A program made the translations under genes and the position numbers. Below the pieces are notes generated by a model. The model made no database searches and was not told the origin of the DNA. It saw only the letters and a list, made by a program, of their open reading frames with translations. 64,000 bases of DNA from Metabacillus_B sp050107715. GTDB taxonomy: Bacteria > Bacillota > Bacilli > Bacillales > Bacillaceae. The stretch is from the NCBI RefSeq assembly GCF_050107715.1, contig NZ_JBNILN010000014.1, forward strand, positions 1-64,000. Reading direction: 5' to 3'. Position 1 is the stretch's first letter. The number at the start of each line of letters is the position of its first letter. Positions 8,272-15,846 of the stretch are shown piece by piece.

Positions 8272-8904
8272 ATGCACACAAAAAAAGCGTTTCTATATGT
8301 ATTTAATACAATGTCGGACTGGGAATATGGATATTTAATCGCTGAACTAAATTCAGGAAGATATTTCAAAAAAGATTTAGCACCTTTAAAAGTAATTACA
8401 GTAGGAGCTAATAAAGAAATGATTGCTACTATGGGAGGACTGAGCATAAAACCAGATCTTTCACTTGATGAATGCACTCTTGAGAGTAAAGATCTTTTAA
8501 TCTTGCCAGGAGGGACTACTTGGAGTGAAGAAATTCATAAGCCTGTCTTAGAAAGAATTGGCGAAGCTTTAAAGCTTGGCACAATTGTTGCTGCAATTTG
8601 CGGTGCAATTGAGGCCCTTGCGAATATGGGATACTTAGATACTAGAAAGCATACAAGCAACAATCTGGAATTCACTAAAATGGTATGTCCCGACTATAAA
8701 GGGGAAAAGTTCTTTGAATTCGGTTCTGCGGTATCTGATGCAAATTTAGTTACTGCATCAGGAATAGCGCCCCTCGAATTTGCAATGGAGGTACTGAAAA
8801 AAATAGATGTATTTACACCGGATGCATTACAATCATGGTATAGCCTAAATAAGACACATAAACCTGAATACTTCTTCCAGTTAATGAACTCAATAAGTAA
8901 ATGA
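8272..8904 (+). CDS. DJ-1/PfpI (type 1 glutamine amidotransferase-like) family protein
   Basis: 210 aa. The DJ-1/PfpI fold is shown by an N-terminal hydrophobic strand (AFLYVFNTMSDWEYGY), the LLILPGGTTW loop and a nucleophile elbow VAAICGAIEAL with the reactive Cys at about residue 117. Such proteins act as stress-related hydrolases, glyoxalases or deglycase-like enzymes; the exact reaction is not predictable. The ATG at 8272 has GGAGTG 8 bases upstream and is preferred to the upstream TTG at 8257. It may be read from the same promoter as the WYL regulator despite the intervening terminator. Confidence 0.85.
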   Translation: MHTKKAFLYVFNTMSDWEYGYLIAELNSGRYFKKDLAPLKVITVGANKEMIATMGGLSIKPDLSLDECTLESKDLLILPGGTTWSEEIHKPVLERIGEALKLGTIVAAICGAIEALANMGYLDTRKHTSNNLEFTKMVCPDYKGEKFFEFGSAVSDANLVTASGIAPLEFAMEVLKKIDVFTPDALQSWYSLNKTHKPEYFFQLMNSISK

Positions 8905-8911
8905 AGGTACT

Positions 8912-8960
8912 GAAAAGCTCAAATTCTCTATTCAGATTTGAAGAGATGCCGGGCTTTTTA
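8912..8960 (+). terminator. Terminator after the PfpI-like gene
   Basis: A long hairpin with outer stem AAAAGCTC / GGGCTTTT, an inner CAAAT / ATTTG pairing and a terminal T-tract, starting 8 bases after the stop codon. Confidence 0.6.
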
Positions 8961-9139
8961 ATTTGGAATTTCCTTATCGTTTTAAATCTGCATTTTCCTG
9001 ACGCTGCCCTCATTTGAGTTGAAATCACTTGATTGGGCTGCCAATCAATGGATATGTATTAACAGATAAAAACACAGGTTCGTCATGGTACAACGCGAGT
9101 CACTCAAATATAGCCTGGAATCACCTTGACATCTCCCCA

Positions 9140-9172
9140 GCCATTACCGTTGTCGTAAGTATGTAACGTACA
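9140..9172 (-). pseudogene. 3'-end fragment of a homologue of the 28.9-kb gene
   Basis: Read on the minus strand this encodes VRYILTTTVMA, matching the C-terminus VRYTHTTPVMA of the intact gene at 28859-29533. The nucleotide match is close (CCATTACCG-TGTCGTA-GT-TGTAACGTACA). Only this tail survives and its stop codon is lost. Confidence 0.65.
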
Positions 9173-9176
9173 TCGA

Positions 9177-9221
9177 ATCAAAGAAGCGAAAGGAAAGACA
9201 GCGGAGAAGTATATGAGATTT
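9177..9221 (+). pseudogene. Relic 3' end of a second tyrosine integrase gene
   Basis: Translates to IKEAKGKTAEKYMRF, against EEAKEKTAEMFQKYMKF at the C-terminus of the intact integrase (31749-32927). Like the intact gene it is followed within a few bases by CTCGGGGTATTCA. A 9-bp deletion and loss of the stop codon show it is dead. Confidence 0.7.
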
Positions 9222-9254
9222 TATCTCGGGGTATTCATTTCCATCTTCAGACAT

Positions 9255-9292
9255 GAAAAAACCCTCCTCGCTCCATAGGAGCAAAGAGGGTA
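9255..9292 (-). terminator. Duplicate copy of the rpsI terminator
   Basis: Same hairpin as at 32970-33005 (ACCCTC / GAGGGT outer stem, GCTCC / GGAGC inner stem, A-tract that reads as T-tract on the minus strand), differing mainly in two loop bases (TA for CT). It lies outside the island next to the duplicated rpsI tail. Confidence 0.8.
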
Positions 9293-9308
9293 AACATTGA
9301 TATACCAA

Positions 9309-9378
9309 GTATATTAACGTTTTGAGAACTGAGGTGCACGGCGTGCGCCTTTAAGTCCGTATTTTTTACGCTCTTTCA
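9309..9378. repeat. attL: left 70-bp direct repeat of the island
   Basis: Identical over 70 bp to 33023-33092. It covers the last ~21 codons of rpsI, its stop codon and five bases beyond. Outside the 70 bp the match continues leftwards, imperfectly, through the terminator copy; to the right (inside the island) identity stops abruptly. The crossover site of the integrase must lie within this stretch. Confidence 0.93.
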
Positions 9379-9380
9379 GA
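9314..9380 (-). pseudogene. rpsI: Duplicated 3' end of rpsI
   Basis: Encodes the S9 C-terminus (KERKKYGLKGARRAPQFSKR and stop) identical to the intact gene at 33028-33420. It is not preceded by any S9 reading frame. It is the by-product of site-specific integration. Confidence 0.9.
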
Positions 9381-9479
9381 GGTGAGTTAATTTACCATTA
9401 TTTAACAATTGATAAACCGTATTAAATCAACGTTTTCCCCATTTTATGTCCTGCGGGGTTGTTACTGATTTTTCGCAAA

Positions 9480-9500
9480 GGGTATTCAAGGGGTATTCAA
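9480..9500. repeat. Tandem GGGGTATTCAA arm-type sites, left end
   Basis: Two adjacent copies of (G)GGGTATTCAA. The same 21-bp tandem is found at 32932-32952 just after the integrase stop codon, and a single copy survives at 9228-9236 beside the relic integrase tail. Repeats at matching places near both ends fit arm-type integrase binding sites (inference). Confidence 0.7.
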
Positions 9501-9516
9501 AAGGTAGCTGAAATAA

Positions 9517-9537
9517 AATACGCTGGCAGGCTATATA
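9517..9537 (-). repeat. Inverted copy of the GCCTGCCAGCG site, left end
   Basis: These 21 bases (core CGCTGGCAGGC) are the exact reverse complement of 31713-31733, the stretch between the repressor and integrase genes. An 11-bp core copy also occurs at 30724-30734 beside the excisionase gene. It is probably a binding site for integrase or excisionase. Confidence 0.7.
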
Positions 9538-9770
9538 AAGGAAATTTTTCAGCTCTAATATATCATCCAATATTAATACATAGTTTCTATTAGATCCGTG
9601 TTTGCTATTATGTAGAGTATAGGATCGTTAACCATACGCTCTATCCACTACACTTCCTCCATTTCAAACTTCCAATTAGTGGATTGAACCTCCTTTTACT
9701 TTTCCCTGTTCTAGAATGAATAATACTGATGCCAATTTTATAATTACAATAAAAAAAGGAGTGACTACTT

Positions 9771-11300
9771 ATGAAGTATTTGATGATTGATACAAATATA
9801 TATATTGATATGATTGTAGCTAGAAACCAATCCCATAAACCTGAGTCATATAATCATTTAATGAGTTTTTTAAATTATGGCGAAATTCGACTAATTGTTC
9901 CTAAAATTGTAAAAACAGAAGTATTTAGACACCTTGAAAATGAAATTGATAAAATCGAAAAAGTAATCAATGGAATTAAAAGTAATATTAACAGTCTTTA
10001 CTGGGTAAACAAAATTGAAGAGATAGAACAATTCAACGAAAAACTTAAACCAGTTAGAATGGGAATAAATAATTTATACGATGAATTTGAAAAAAATAAA
10101 AAGAGATACAAGGAAGACTCAAAGGATTTATTTAACAAACTATTCCAACATCAAAACACAATTATAATAGATGAGACAGAGAATATAGTTTTTAAGGCTA
10201 CTCAACGTAGAATACATAAGTTACGGCCTTTTCATTATGGAAAAGACAAGGATTCAATAGCTGACTCAATTATAATTGAAACATTAATTAACATCGAAGA
10301 TTTAATGACTTTTAATAATGACGATAGAATATATTTCCTGTCACGAAATACCAAAGATTTTTCTGCGGAGGATAATAATAACCTATTACATAAGGATATT
10401 AGTTCAAGCCTAGGATCAAAACAAATCCATGATCAAATTCATTACAGAATATTATTTACAAGAACATTATTAGTGGATTTTAAAGACGAAACAGAACACG
10501 TTGGGCTGATTGAAGAATTAAAAGCAGAAGAAAAATGGGAACAAGATAGACAAATCCATGAGAGTGAAGACTTTGAAATAGAAATAAGGAGAGAAGCCGG
10601 AGGTCTGTCATCATTAAATGCAGATTTTGAAGAAAGAATAGGAGAGCTTAATGAAATTCAAGATTTGTTAGATAATCTTGAAAATTTTAAGGTAGAGCTT
10701 GTAGGTGAATATGAGACCTATTCTGAACTCTATTTCTCATTATATGAGGAGTTAGGTAATAGACATTTCGAAGAAATAATGAATTTAATATCCAATTTCA
10801 ATCGTCAAAAGCTTTTACTAGAATTTGATACAGAAGGTTGCAAAGATGAAGCTGATCTTGTGAATGAAATCTTTTCACTTGTTCATAAGTTTTGTTACAA
10901 CAGTGATGAAATCCAAATTGATGAAATGATTAAATATCAAGACTTTTTTGGATTGAATAATACTTTAGCAGAGTTTAAAGGTTTTGATGGTTCCCAATTT
11001 AGAATTGATATAAATGGTGGTTTAAATCCTAATGATGCGGGAACAGATTTGATTTTCATTGAATTTTATATGAATAATCGGAAAATTGAAGATGGTAGGA
11101 TTACTTTAAATTATGGATATCTGGAGTTTGATGAAGATGGTAATGTAGGGGATGCGTTAGATGAGAGTATAGATATAGAGATTACAAGTGTCATTGGAAA
11201 AATTGAATGTGTTAAAAATGAAATTATAAGGGGAATTGTCGAGAATACAAAAGTATTAAAAAGGATAATTGATGGACTTGGTATAGAGATAGATGTTTAA
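9771..11300 (+). CDS. PIN-domain (DUF4935-like) putative ribonuclease
   Basis: 509 aa. The first ~200 residues form a PIN nuclease domain of the DUF4935 type: IDTNIYIDM (acidic D7 and D13), KTEVFRHL (E50), KDSIADSIIIE (D161/D165) and SRNTKDF (D196), the expected metal-binding acidic set. Residues ~230-509 are a charged, partly coiled-coil region of unknown fold. A strong AAAAAGGAG site precedes the ATG. The gene is notably AT-rich, unlike the core genome, as is common for anti-phage cargo. It lies 249 bp upstream of the CHAT protease gene on the same strand, suggesting a functional pair. Which RNA it would cut is unknown. Confidence 0.85.
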   Translation: MKYLMIDTNIYIDMIVARNQSHKPESYNHLMSFLNYGEIRLIVPKIVKTEVFRHLENEIDKIEKVINGIKSNINSLYWVNKIEEIEQFNEKLKPVRMGINNLYDEFEKNKKRYKEDSKDLFNKLFQHQNTIIIDETENIVFKATQRRIHKLRPFHYGKDKDSIADSIIIETLINIEDLMTFNNDDRIYFLSRNTKDFSAEDNNNLLHKDISSSLGSKQIHDQIHYRILFTRTLLVDFKDETEHVGLIEELKAEEKWEQDRQIHESEDFEIEIRREAGGLSSLNADFEERIGELNEIQDLLDNLENFKVELVGEYETYSELYFSLYEELGNRHFEEIMNLISNFNRQKLLLEFDTEGCKDEADLVNEIFSLVHKFCYNSDEIQIDEMIKYQDFFGLNNTLAEFKGFDGSQFRIDINGGLNPNDAGTDLIFIEFYMNNRKIEDGRITLNYGYLEFDEDGNVGDALDESIDIEITSVIGKIECVKNEIIRGIVENTKVLKRIIDGLGIEIDV

Positions 11301-11549
11301 ACATATAGTTCTATTAAAATGATTCTTAGTTTTGAAAAGGGATGGATTTAGTTTAAAGATTCTTACTTATACCCTCCGTTCTTCTGATTTGTAATTCTTG
11401 ATATCATATACGGCCGCATCACCCTAATAAAAAAAGATATATTTTATATTTTCTAAAAATTAAAATTATATAGAATAATTTGAATAAAATGCAATGGATA
11501 ATTTTAAAAAATATTGTGATGCTTCTGTAAGGGGCTAGGAGGAAATAGC
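11301..11549. other. Spacer between the PIN and CHAT genes
   Basis: AT-rich spacer with no open frame or clear hairpin terminator. It ends in a strong AGGAGG site (11537-11542) for the CHAT gene. It may hold a second promoter, so co-transcription of the two genes is likely but not shown. Confidence 0.4.
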
Positions 11550-13913
11550 TTGTACGATCAAAAAATAAAACTATTTAATTTTAAATATATTATTGTTACT
11601 TCGGAAACTCAGAATGTTCCCGATACGTTATTTAATAGATTTGACAACAATATTATAGAATCTATTCATTTTTTAGAAACTATTGCTAAATTACCAGTTG
11701 AATTTAACGAACTAATACAGGAATGGCCTTTAACAGCCACAGGATTTAACCATAATATTATATATCTAAATGAAAGGCAGCTAACTCCACAACTATTATC
11801 CTCATTTTATCCCTACATATATGGTGCCTTTTTTATTTTAGATGAAGTAAGGATAAAGACAATTAAACTAATTAGACAGTACACTAGACTTCCGGTTATA
11901 AGCAATAAGAAAATAACAATGACGATAGAATACAATGGAGATTTAATTTCAAATTTATATAGTTATTGGAGCAAATCAACGAAAGAAATATTTGATAATG
12001 TTTCTAACGAAAACGAGTTACAAGATTACTTTAATTTAGAAAGATTGAATTCAATCAATGGTTACTCAACCTTGTCTACCAATTTCATTAGACCATTGCA
12101 TAATACGATAAATCGTCTGAGAGGGCTAAATCAGGATCTAAATAATGGATTATATACCCCAGAACCTTTGAGTCCAGAAAATTATGATAAAAAGGAAGCA
12201 GAAGCTGATGAGGAAATAGTAAGAGCTTTAAAGCAACTGATAATAGAGAAATATGTAACTTTGACAGTTGGCTTTTTTGCTGAAGGTAGTTTTGACAGCA
12301 ATGATGAGCGAATACTTTCTAATTTTGGAGTGAGAAAAGAAGAAATTAAAGATTTATACGAACAAAAGGATGAATCTAATTATCATAAAATTGTGTCTAG
12401 AATCTCATCTAACTTTGAATCGCTTAAATTTAAGACAAATATGGTACTTTGTTTCCCATCTATAAATTACCATCTATTAATGAAAATTAATGGAATGGCA
12501 GGAAAAAATAAATTACCCAAAAAGATATTACGGTTATTATATAATTCGTCTTCTTATTATCAGTCGTTTGATTCAACTATACTTGATGGTGCTAGTGATA
12601 ACCGAAAAGATTTTAATTTTGCTACATTTTATTATACTAGCTCACAAAGGGCTAAAGAACTTGCACTCATTAGTAGTCTACACACAATTTTTTCATTGGG
12701 TAAGCAAATCCCCTTTATTCGAACACGAAATGTACCTTCTCAGGAATTCTACAGAAAAACCTATGCTCTTTCTCGGTACTCGGAAAAAATGGAAGAGAGA
12801 AATAAGATCTCAGACTTTGTAAGAACTTTTAAAAAATTGAGCTCCATTATAACGGATGTGGTTCCTGATGAGCAGTGGGAGATAATTTTAAATCATGGAA
12901 ATCATATAAAAGTTCTGTCGGATATGCCAGTTGAATGGGCAAATTATAGAGGGCTGCCATTATGCGTTGAAAAGAAATTTAGTAGAGTTCCAATCACACC
13001 AGGAAATGGATTAATTTCTCACTCCTATGTATTAAATAATGAGTATGTGATCTCAAAGGATAATTTAAGTATCCTAATAGTAAATACGTTAAATAAAAAT
13101 GACCAGCTATATCCTTTAGGGATTGGTCTAAAAAGAGAAGTAGATAAATATTTGAAACTGATTGATAGAAATTGTGTTTACAAAGAAGCATCAACTAAGG
13201 ATGACTTTATTTCTATAATAGAAGAAATTCAACCTGTAATTCTGATATTTTATGGTCACGGTTCATATGATGCTATTGAAGATATAGGCAAACTACATAT
13301 AAGTAATGAGTATATTACATCTGTGGAAATTGAAAAAATTGAACATAATCCACTCATCACAATACTAGGTGCGTGTGAAACACAAGTTCTTCATGGTACC
13401 CATATGAACACAGCTTCACTATTTTTAGGAAATCTATCTGTATCCGTATTGGGAACTTTTTTTCCTATTGATGGATTGAAAGCTTTTAGTTTTATTAGTG
13501 GTCTTATCAGAAACTTAGTTAACACTTTGAATGGCACTGCTCCAGCAAACTATTTTAAGCAATGGAATGATATAATTTTACAAACTTATAGGGCTCATTA
13601 TTTATTAGAGCCTATTCATTCTATGGATTCGTATTTGATTAAACGAGGTAGTCGCTTAAAAAACTATATTGAAGACCCGCTAGCGGAATTTATGCAATTG
13701 TCTGACGATAGAAAAATTTATGATTTTGTAGAGCGATTACGAAATAGAGATGTTATTTATAAAGAAATATTCTCCAAACATAACAAATTAGAGGTTGCTT
13801 ATCAAAGTATATTAAAAAATAATTTATTACTCCCAGATTCGTTATTTTATTCATCTCTTGGCTCACCAGAAATAATTAAAATAAAAAGAGAAAAAACAAG
13901 TGAGATAATCTAA
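11550..13913 (+). CDS. CHAT-domain (caspase-like) protease
   Basis: 787 aa, TTG start with AGGAGG at good spacing. Residues ~510-700 show a CHAT peptidase: ILIFYGHGSYD with the catalytic His at 570, then LITILGACETQ with the catalytic Cys at 609, followed by the STASLFLG-like helix segment (NTASLFLGNLSVSVLGTFFPI). The His-Cys order and ~40-residue spacing fit clan CD proteases (caspase, separase, CHAT). The N-terminal ~500 residues match no family I recognise and may be the sensor; no TPR or NACHT repeats are visible. AT-rich codon use matches the upstream PIN gene. Likely role: a protease effector in an abortive-infection type response (inference from family and context). Confidence 0.85.
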   Translation: MYDQKIKLFNFKYIIVTSETQNVPDTLFNRFDNNIIESIHFLETIAKLPVEFNELIQEWPLTATGFNHNIIYLNERQLTPQLLSSFYPYIYGAFFILDEVRIKTIKLIRQYTRLPVISNKKITMTIEYNGDLISNLYSYWSKSTKEIFDNVSNENELQDYFNLERLNSINGYSTLSTNFIRPLHNTINRLRGLNQDLNNGLYTPEPLSPENYDKKEAEADEEIVRALKQLIIEKYVTLTVGFFAEGSFDSNDERILSNFGVRKEEIKDLYEQKDESNYHKIVSRISSNFESLKFKTNMVLCFPSINYHLLMKINGMAGKNKLPKKILRLLYNSSSYYQSFDSTILDGASDNRKDFNFATFYYTSSQRAKELALISSLHTIFSLGKQIPFIRTRNVPSQEFYRKTYALSRYSEKMEERNKISDFVRTFKKLSSIITDVVPDEQWEIILNHGNHIKVLSDMPVEWANYRGLPLCVEKKFSRVPITPGNGLISHSYVLNNEYVISKDNLSILIVNTLNKNDQLYPLGIGLKREVDKYLKLIDRNCVYKEASTKDDFISIIEEIQPVILIFYGHGSYDAIEDIGKLHISNEYITSVEIEKIEHNPLITILGACETQVLHGTHMNTASLFLGNLSVSVLGTFFPIDGLKAFSFISGLIRNLVNTLNGTAPANYFKQWNDIILQTYRAHYLLEPIHSMDSYLIKRGSRLKNYIEDPLAEFMQLSDDRKIYDFVERLRNRDVIYKEIFSKHNKLEVAYQSILKNNLLLPDSLFYSSLGSPEIIKIKREKTSEII

Positions 13914-14242
13914 GATTTCTAATATGAGTATTAGGATTGCTTTGGTAAAAAAAGTTCAGTCGATTGATTTAAGAAGCTGATGGGGTGCAATAAGGTCCAT
14001 ACCTCTTCGTAGCCATGCAACCAGAGTTTGAACACAACTAAACCACAAGGACCATCCGGCCGGAACTGTACGCGTTTCATGACATTTTGGACAACGTAAG
14101 CAAGAATAAGACAAGCTCGCATCTTAAAAGCTACAAAAGTTCGCTGAATGACCTACTTTCTCTTATGGATTAATCTTTCTCGGGTATGCTGGTGGTAGAT
14201 ACACTTTTCTCGCAGGGCAACATTTAAGACTGCTTTGTCAAA
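13914..14242. other. Gene-free stretch after the CHAT gene
   Basis: On the minus strand 13931-14122 is open for 63 codons (ACLILAYVVQNVMKRV...), with a tail that reads like a worn transposase C-terminus. It has no ribosome site and an in-frame stop just upstream, so I do not call a gene. No clear terminator for the CHAT gene is visible. Confidence 0.35.
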
Positions 14243-14399
14243 GTGGATGCATCCCGTAAGGGTATACAGCAACTCATGCATCCAAAACGACCCGGACAGC
14301 CTGGAAGCAGGCGTTTTGGCCTCCGCACAGAAAAAGCTCTTGCTGAAAGGACTTTCGATTTAAGACCTGACGAACTCACTCATGTGAGTTCGTTTTTTT
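14243..14399 (+). ncRNA. Candidate structured small RNA ending in an intrinsic terminator
   Basis: Successive hairpins: GGATGCAT / ATGCATCC (8 bp, perfect), AAAACG / CGTTTT enclosing CCTG / CAGG, then a terminator with a perfect 10-bp stem (ACGAACTCAC / GTGAGTTCGT) and seven Ts. The only sizeable plus-strand frame here lacks a ribosome site. The regular stacking of stems ending in a terminator suggests a short non-coding transcript. I do not recognise a known RNA family and I see no convincing promoter. Confidence 0.4.
14370..14399 (+). terminator. Strong intrinsic terminator
   Basis: Perfect 10-bp stem ACGAACTCAC / GTGAGTTCGT with loop TCAT followed by TTTTTTT. Confidence 0.9.
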
Positions 14400-14404
14400 G
14401 TCAG

Positions 14405-14828
14405 CAGATGCCCATCTCATGTGAACAGGACCGTACGGCATGTGATATACCATGCGACGGAAACCGATGCGTATGACGTGCCGCATCCCGTGCCGTATGT
14501 CATGCTGGATACGATAAGCATTTTCCTGCACACCGAATCGGCACGGGATATGCATTGCACGGCATTACGTATCTCATGCGTACGCCGTGCGCAATGCGGT
14601 GCCGCATCTCATGATAAACCCGGTATGTGCACGGCATGTCATACCGTATGCGTATGCGGTGCGGGATGTCGTGATAGAGGAAGATGGTTGCGCACGTCGT
14701 GTCATATGGCGTACCGCATGACATGTGAGAATGATGGCGCATGGGACGCACTGGTTTATCGGATGCCGATTTCATGCGTACGCCATGCGATATGGTATAC
14801 GTCATAGAATGCGCACCGCATTTCACAT
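14405..14828. repeat. Alternating purine-pyrimidine block with degenerate CATG-rich repeats
   Basis: About 420 bp built from short degenerate words such as GTATSTCATG, CGTACGCCRTGCG and GCATGTCATACC in both orientations (for example near 14497, 14571, 14605, 14765). Purines and pyrimidines alternate for long runs, and palindromes such as GCATGC-like, GTATAC, CGTACG and TGCGCA recur. Both strands are open for over 100 codons simply because the words lack stops; the translations are Met/His/Cys/Arg-rich and not protein-like. It is flanked by two terminators (14370-14399 and 14830-14861). Confidence 0.6.
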
Positions 14829-14829
14829 C

Positions 14830-14861
14830 AAAGACAGCTCCGGGATGACGGTCTTTTTTTT
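14830..14861 (+). terminator. Probable terminator after the alternating block
   Basis: AAAGAC / GTCTTT stem with an imperfect interior followed by eight Ts. The short stem makes this weaker than the one at 14370. Confidence 0.5.
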
Positions 14862-14920
14862 GGCCAGCAGAGGCACTTGACCGTAAGACCAGAGCGCCGG
14901 ACAGCGTTTCTGAGTGCAGC

Positions 14921-15260
14921 GCGCGCCATCGGGGCGGGTCCCGCGCCCGTCGGTGGTTCTTCCCGCCTTCTCTCGCTATCGCTCGTATAACCGCTCCGGG
15001 CTTCCCGCCCCGTTGTCACGCAGAAAAGCTGTTAAATCAAGGGCAGCAAGGCTTTTCGAGCGGGTCCCGCGTCGGTCGGTGGTTCTTCCTGACTCTCTCG
15101 CTTTCGCTCGTATAACCGCTCCCTCCTTCCCCCTCGAAAAGCCTTAAAATCCTTGTGCCCGACGAGCGCGGAGCCTTCCTCCGCTCGGTGGTTTTTCCTG
15201 CCTTTTTTGCTCGCACGTTGTGCGTACAAGAATCGACTTTTTGACATACAACCGCCTCGC
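14921..15260. repeat. Repeated structured module: two clear copies and one degenerate copy
   Basis: Copy 1 (about 14921-15014) and copy 2 (about 15050-15146) share an interior (GTCGGTGGTTCTTCC, TCTCTCGCT, TCGCTCGTATAACCGCTCC) but have different closing stems: CGGGGCGGG / CCCGCCCCG in copy 1, AAGGCTTTTCGAG / CTCGAAAAGCCTT in copy 2. The two stems pair at the same place with unrelated bases. A third, degenerate copy follows at about 15160-15260 (CTCGGTGGTTTTTCCTGCC). A one-base indel between copies breaks any common reading frame, so the conservation is structural, not coding. Confidence 0.65.
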
Positions 15261-15690
15261 GTCGTCCGCGCTGTCGGACTCCAGGATCCCTTTTCTGAGT
15301 GTCTCTCCTGATGACCCGCTCCCTGTTCAGTCCGCGTCTCGACCGTCTTTTCTGGCAGCTTCCCCCTACCTGATTTTCTGGCAGCTCCTGACCGCCTGTG
15401 AGCGCCAAATCCCGGCACGAAAACTCCTGCCCTATTCAGGCCCTCCGCTCTCGCAGTCGGGCTGAAATCGGGCCGGGAGGTGCCTCGGAACTCGTCATAC
15501 GCTGCTGCGCTGATTGGCTGACCGATGGAACTCGGCCGACCGCATAACGGCGCGGTTTATCGACACGTGAGTTCCTCGGGAACTCGGCACGATGTCCGCC
15601 CCGATGTGGCACAACGCCAGTCGCCGCAATGGATTGAGGATGGTTTGATGTACGCGGCGGAATTGCGGTGCGGTACGGGGGAAAGAGCAT
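15261..15690. other. GC-richer gene-free DNA of plasmid-like character
   Basis: Base composition is visibly richer in G+C than the genes on both sides. Open frames on the minus strand are Arg/Gly/Pro-rich and unsupported. One of them begins MSKSRFLYAQRASKKG (ATG near 15249) behind a GAGGCGG that could be a ribosome site, but it runs into the repeat modules and I do not call it. A CTTTTCTGGCAGCT-type word occurs twice (15346, 15374). Confidence 0.35.
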
Positions 15691-15746
15691 AAGGGGGACG
15701 TATGACAAGCTACGCTTGTCAGTCAGCATAGCTGACCGTCCCCCTT
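15691..15746. other. Cruciform with two internal hairpins; candidate oriT or origin structure
   Basis: An outer perfect 10-bp inverted repeat (AAGGGGGACG / CGTCCCCCTT) encloses two adjacent perfect hairpins, TGACAAGCTACGCTTGTCA (15703-15721) and GTCAGCATAGCTGAC (15722-15736). The right arm continues as CTTACTGCG, which loosely resembles the TAAGTGCG-type nick regions of MOBQ-type transfer origins. No relaxase gene is present in the window, so transfer origin, single-strand origin or recombination site remain open. Confidence 0.5.
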
Positions 15747-15846
15747 ACTGCGTCGGCTTCGCCTCCTTGCCCCTGCGCTTACGCTTGGGGTGCTCATTCG
15801 AAATCGGCTCCCGCCGCTTTCTAGTCTGATAAATCCTCTCCTGCAG

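Larger units (their letters stand above)
8961..9308. other. Decayed element remnants left of attL
   Basis: No intact gene. The interval holds at least three recognisable relics, listed separately: a fragment of the gene now intact at 28859-29533, the 3' end of a second integrase gene, and a duplicate of the rpsI terminator. This is what an older insertion at the same site would leave behind. Confidence 0.6.
9379..9770. other. Gene-free left end of the island
   Basis: AT-rich DNA without a credible gene. It contains the left-hand arm-type repeats at 9480-9500 and 9517-9537 and, at the end, the ribosome site AAAAAGGAG for the PIN-domain gene. Confidence 0.5.

Noticed and set aside
13931..14122. 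63-codon minus-strand frame that could be a transposase tail
   Set aside because: In-frame stop just upstream, no ribosome site, and no catalytic motif that I can name.
14421..14826. Overlapping open frames of over 100 codons on both strands in the alternating block
   Set aside because: They arise because the repeated words lack stop codons. The peptides are Met/His/Cys/Arg-rich, have no ribosome sites and overlap each other fully.
14828..15729. Several Arg/Pro/Gly-rich minus-strand frames in the GC-richer DNA
   Set aside because: They cross the structural repeats in different frames, and an indel between copies breaks frame conservation. Translations look like random GC-rich sequence.
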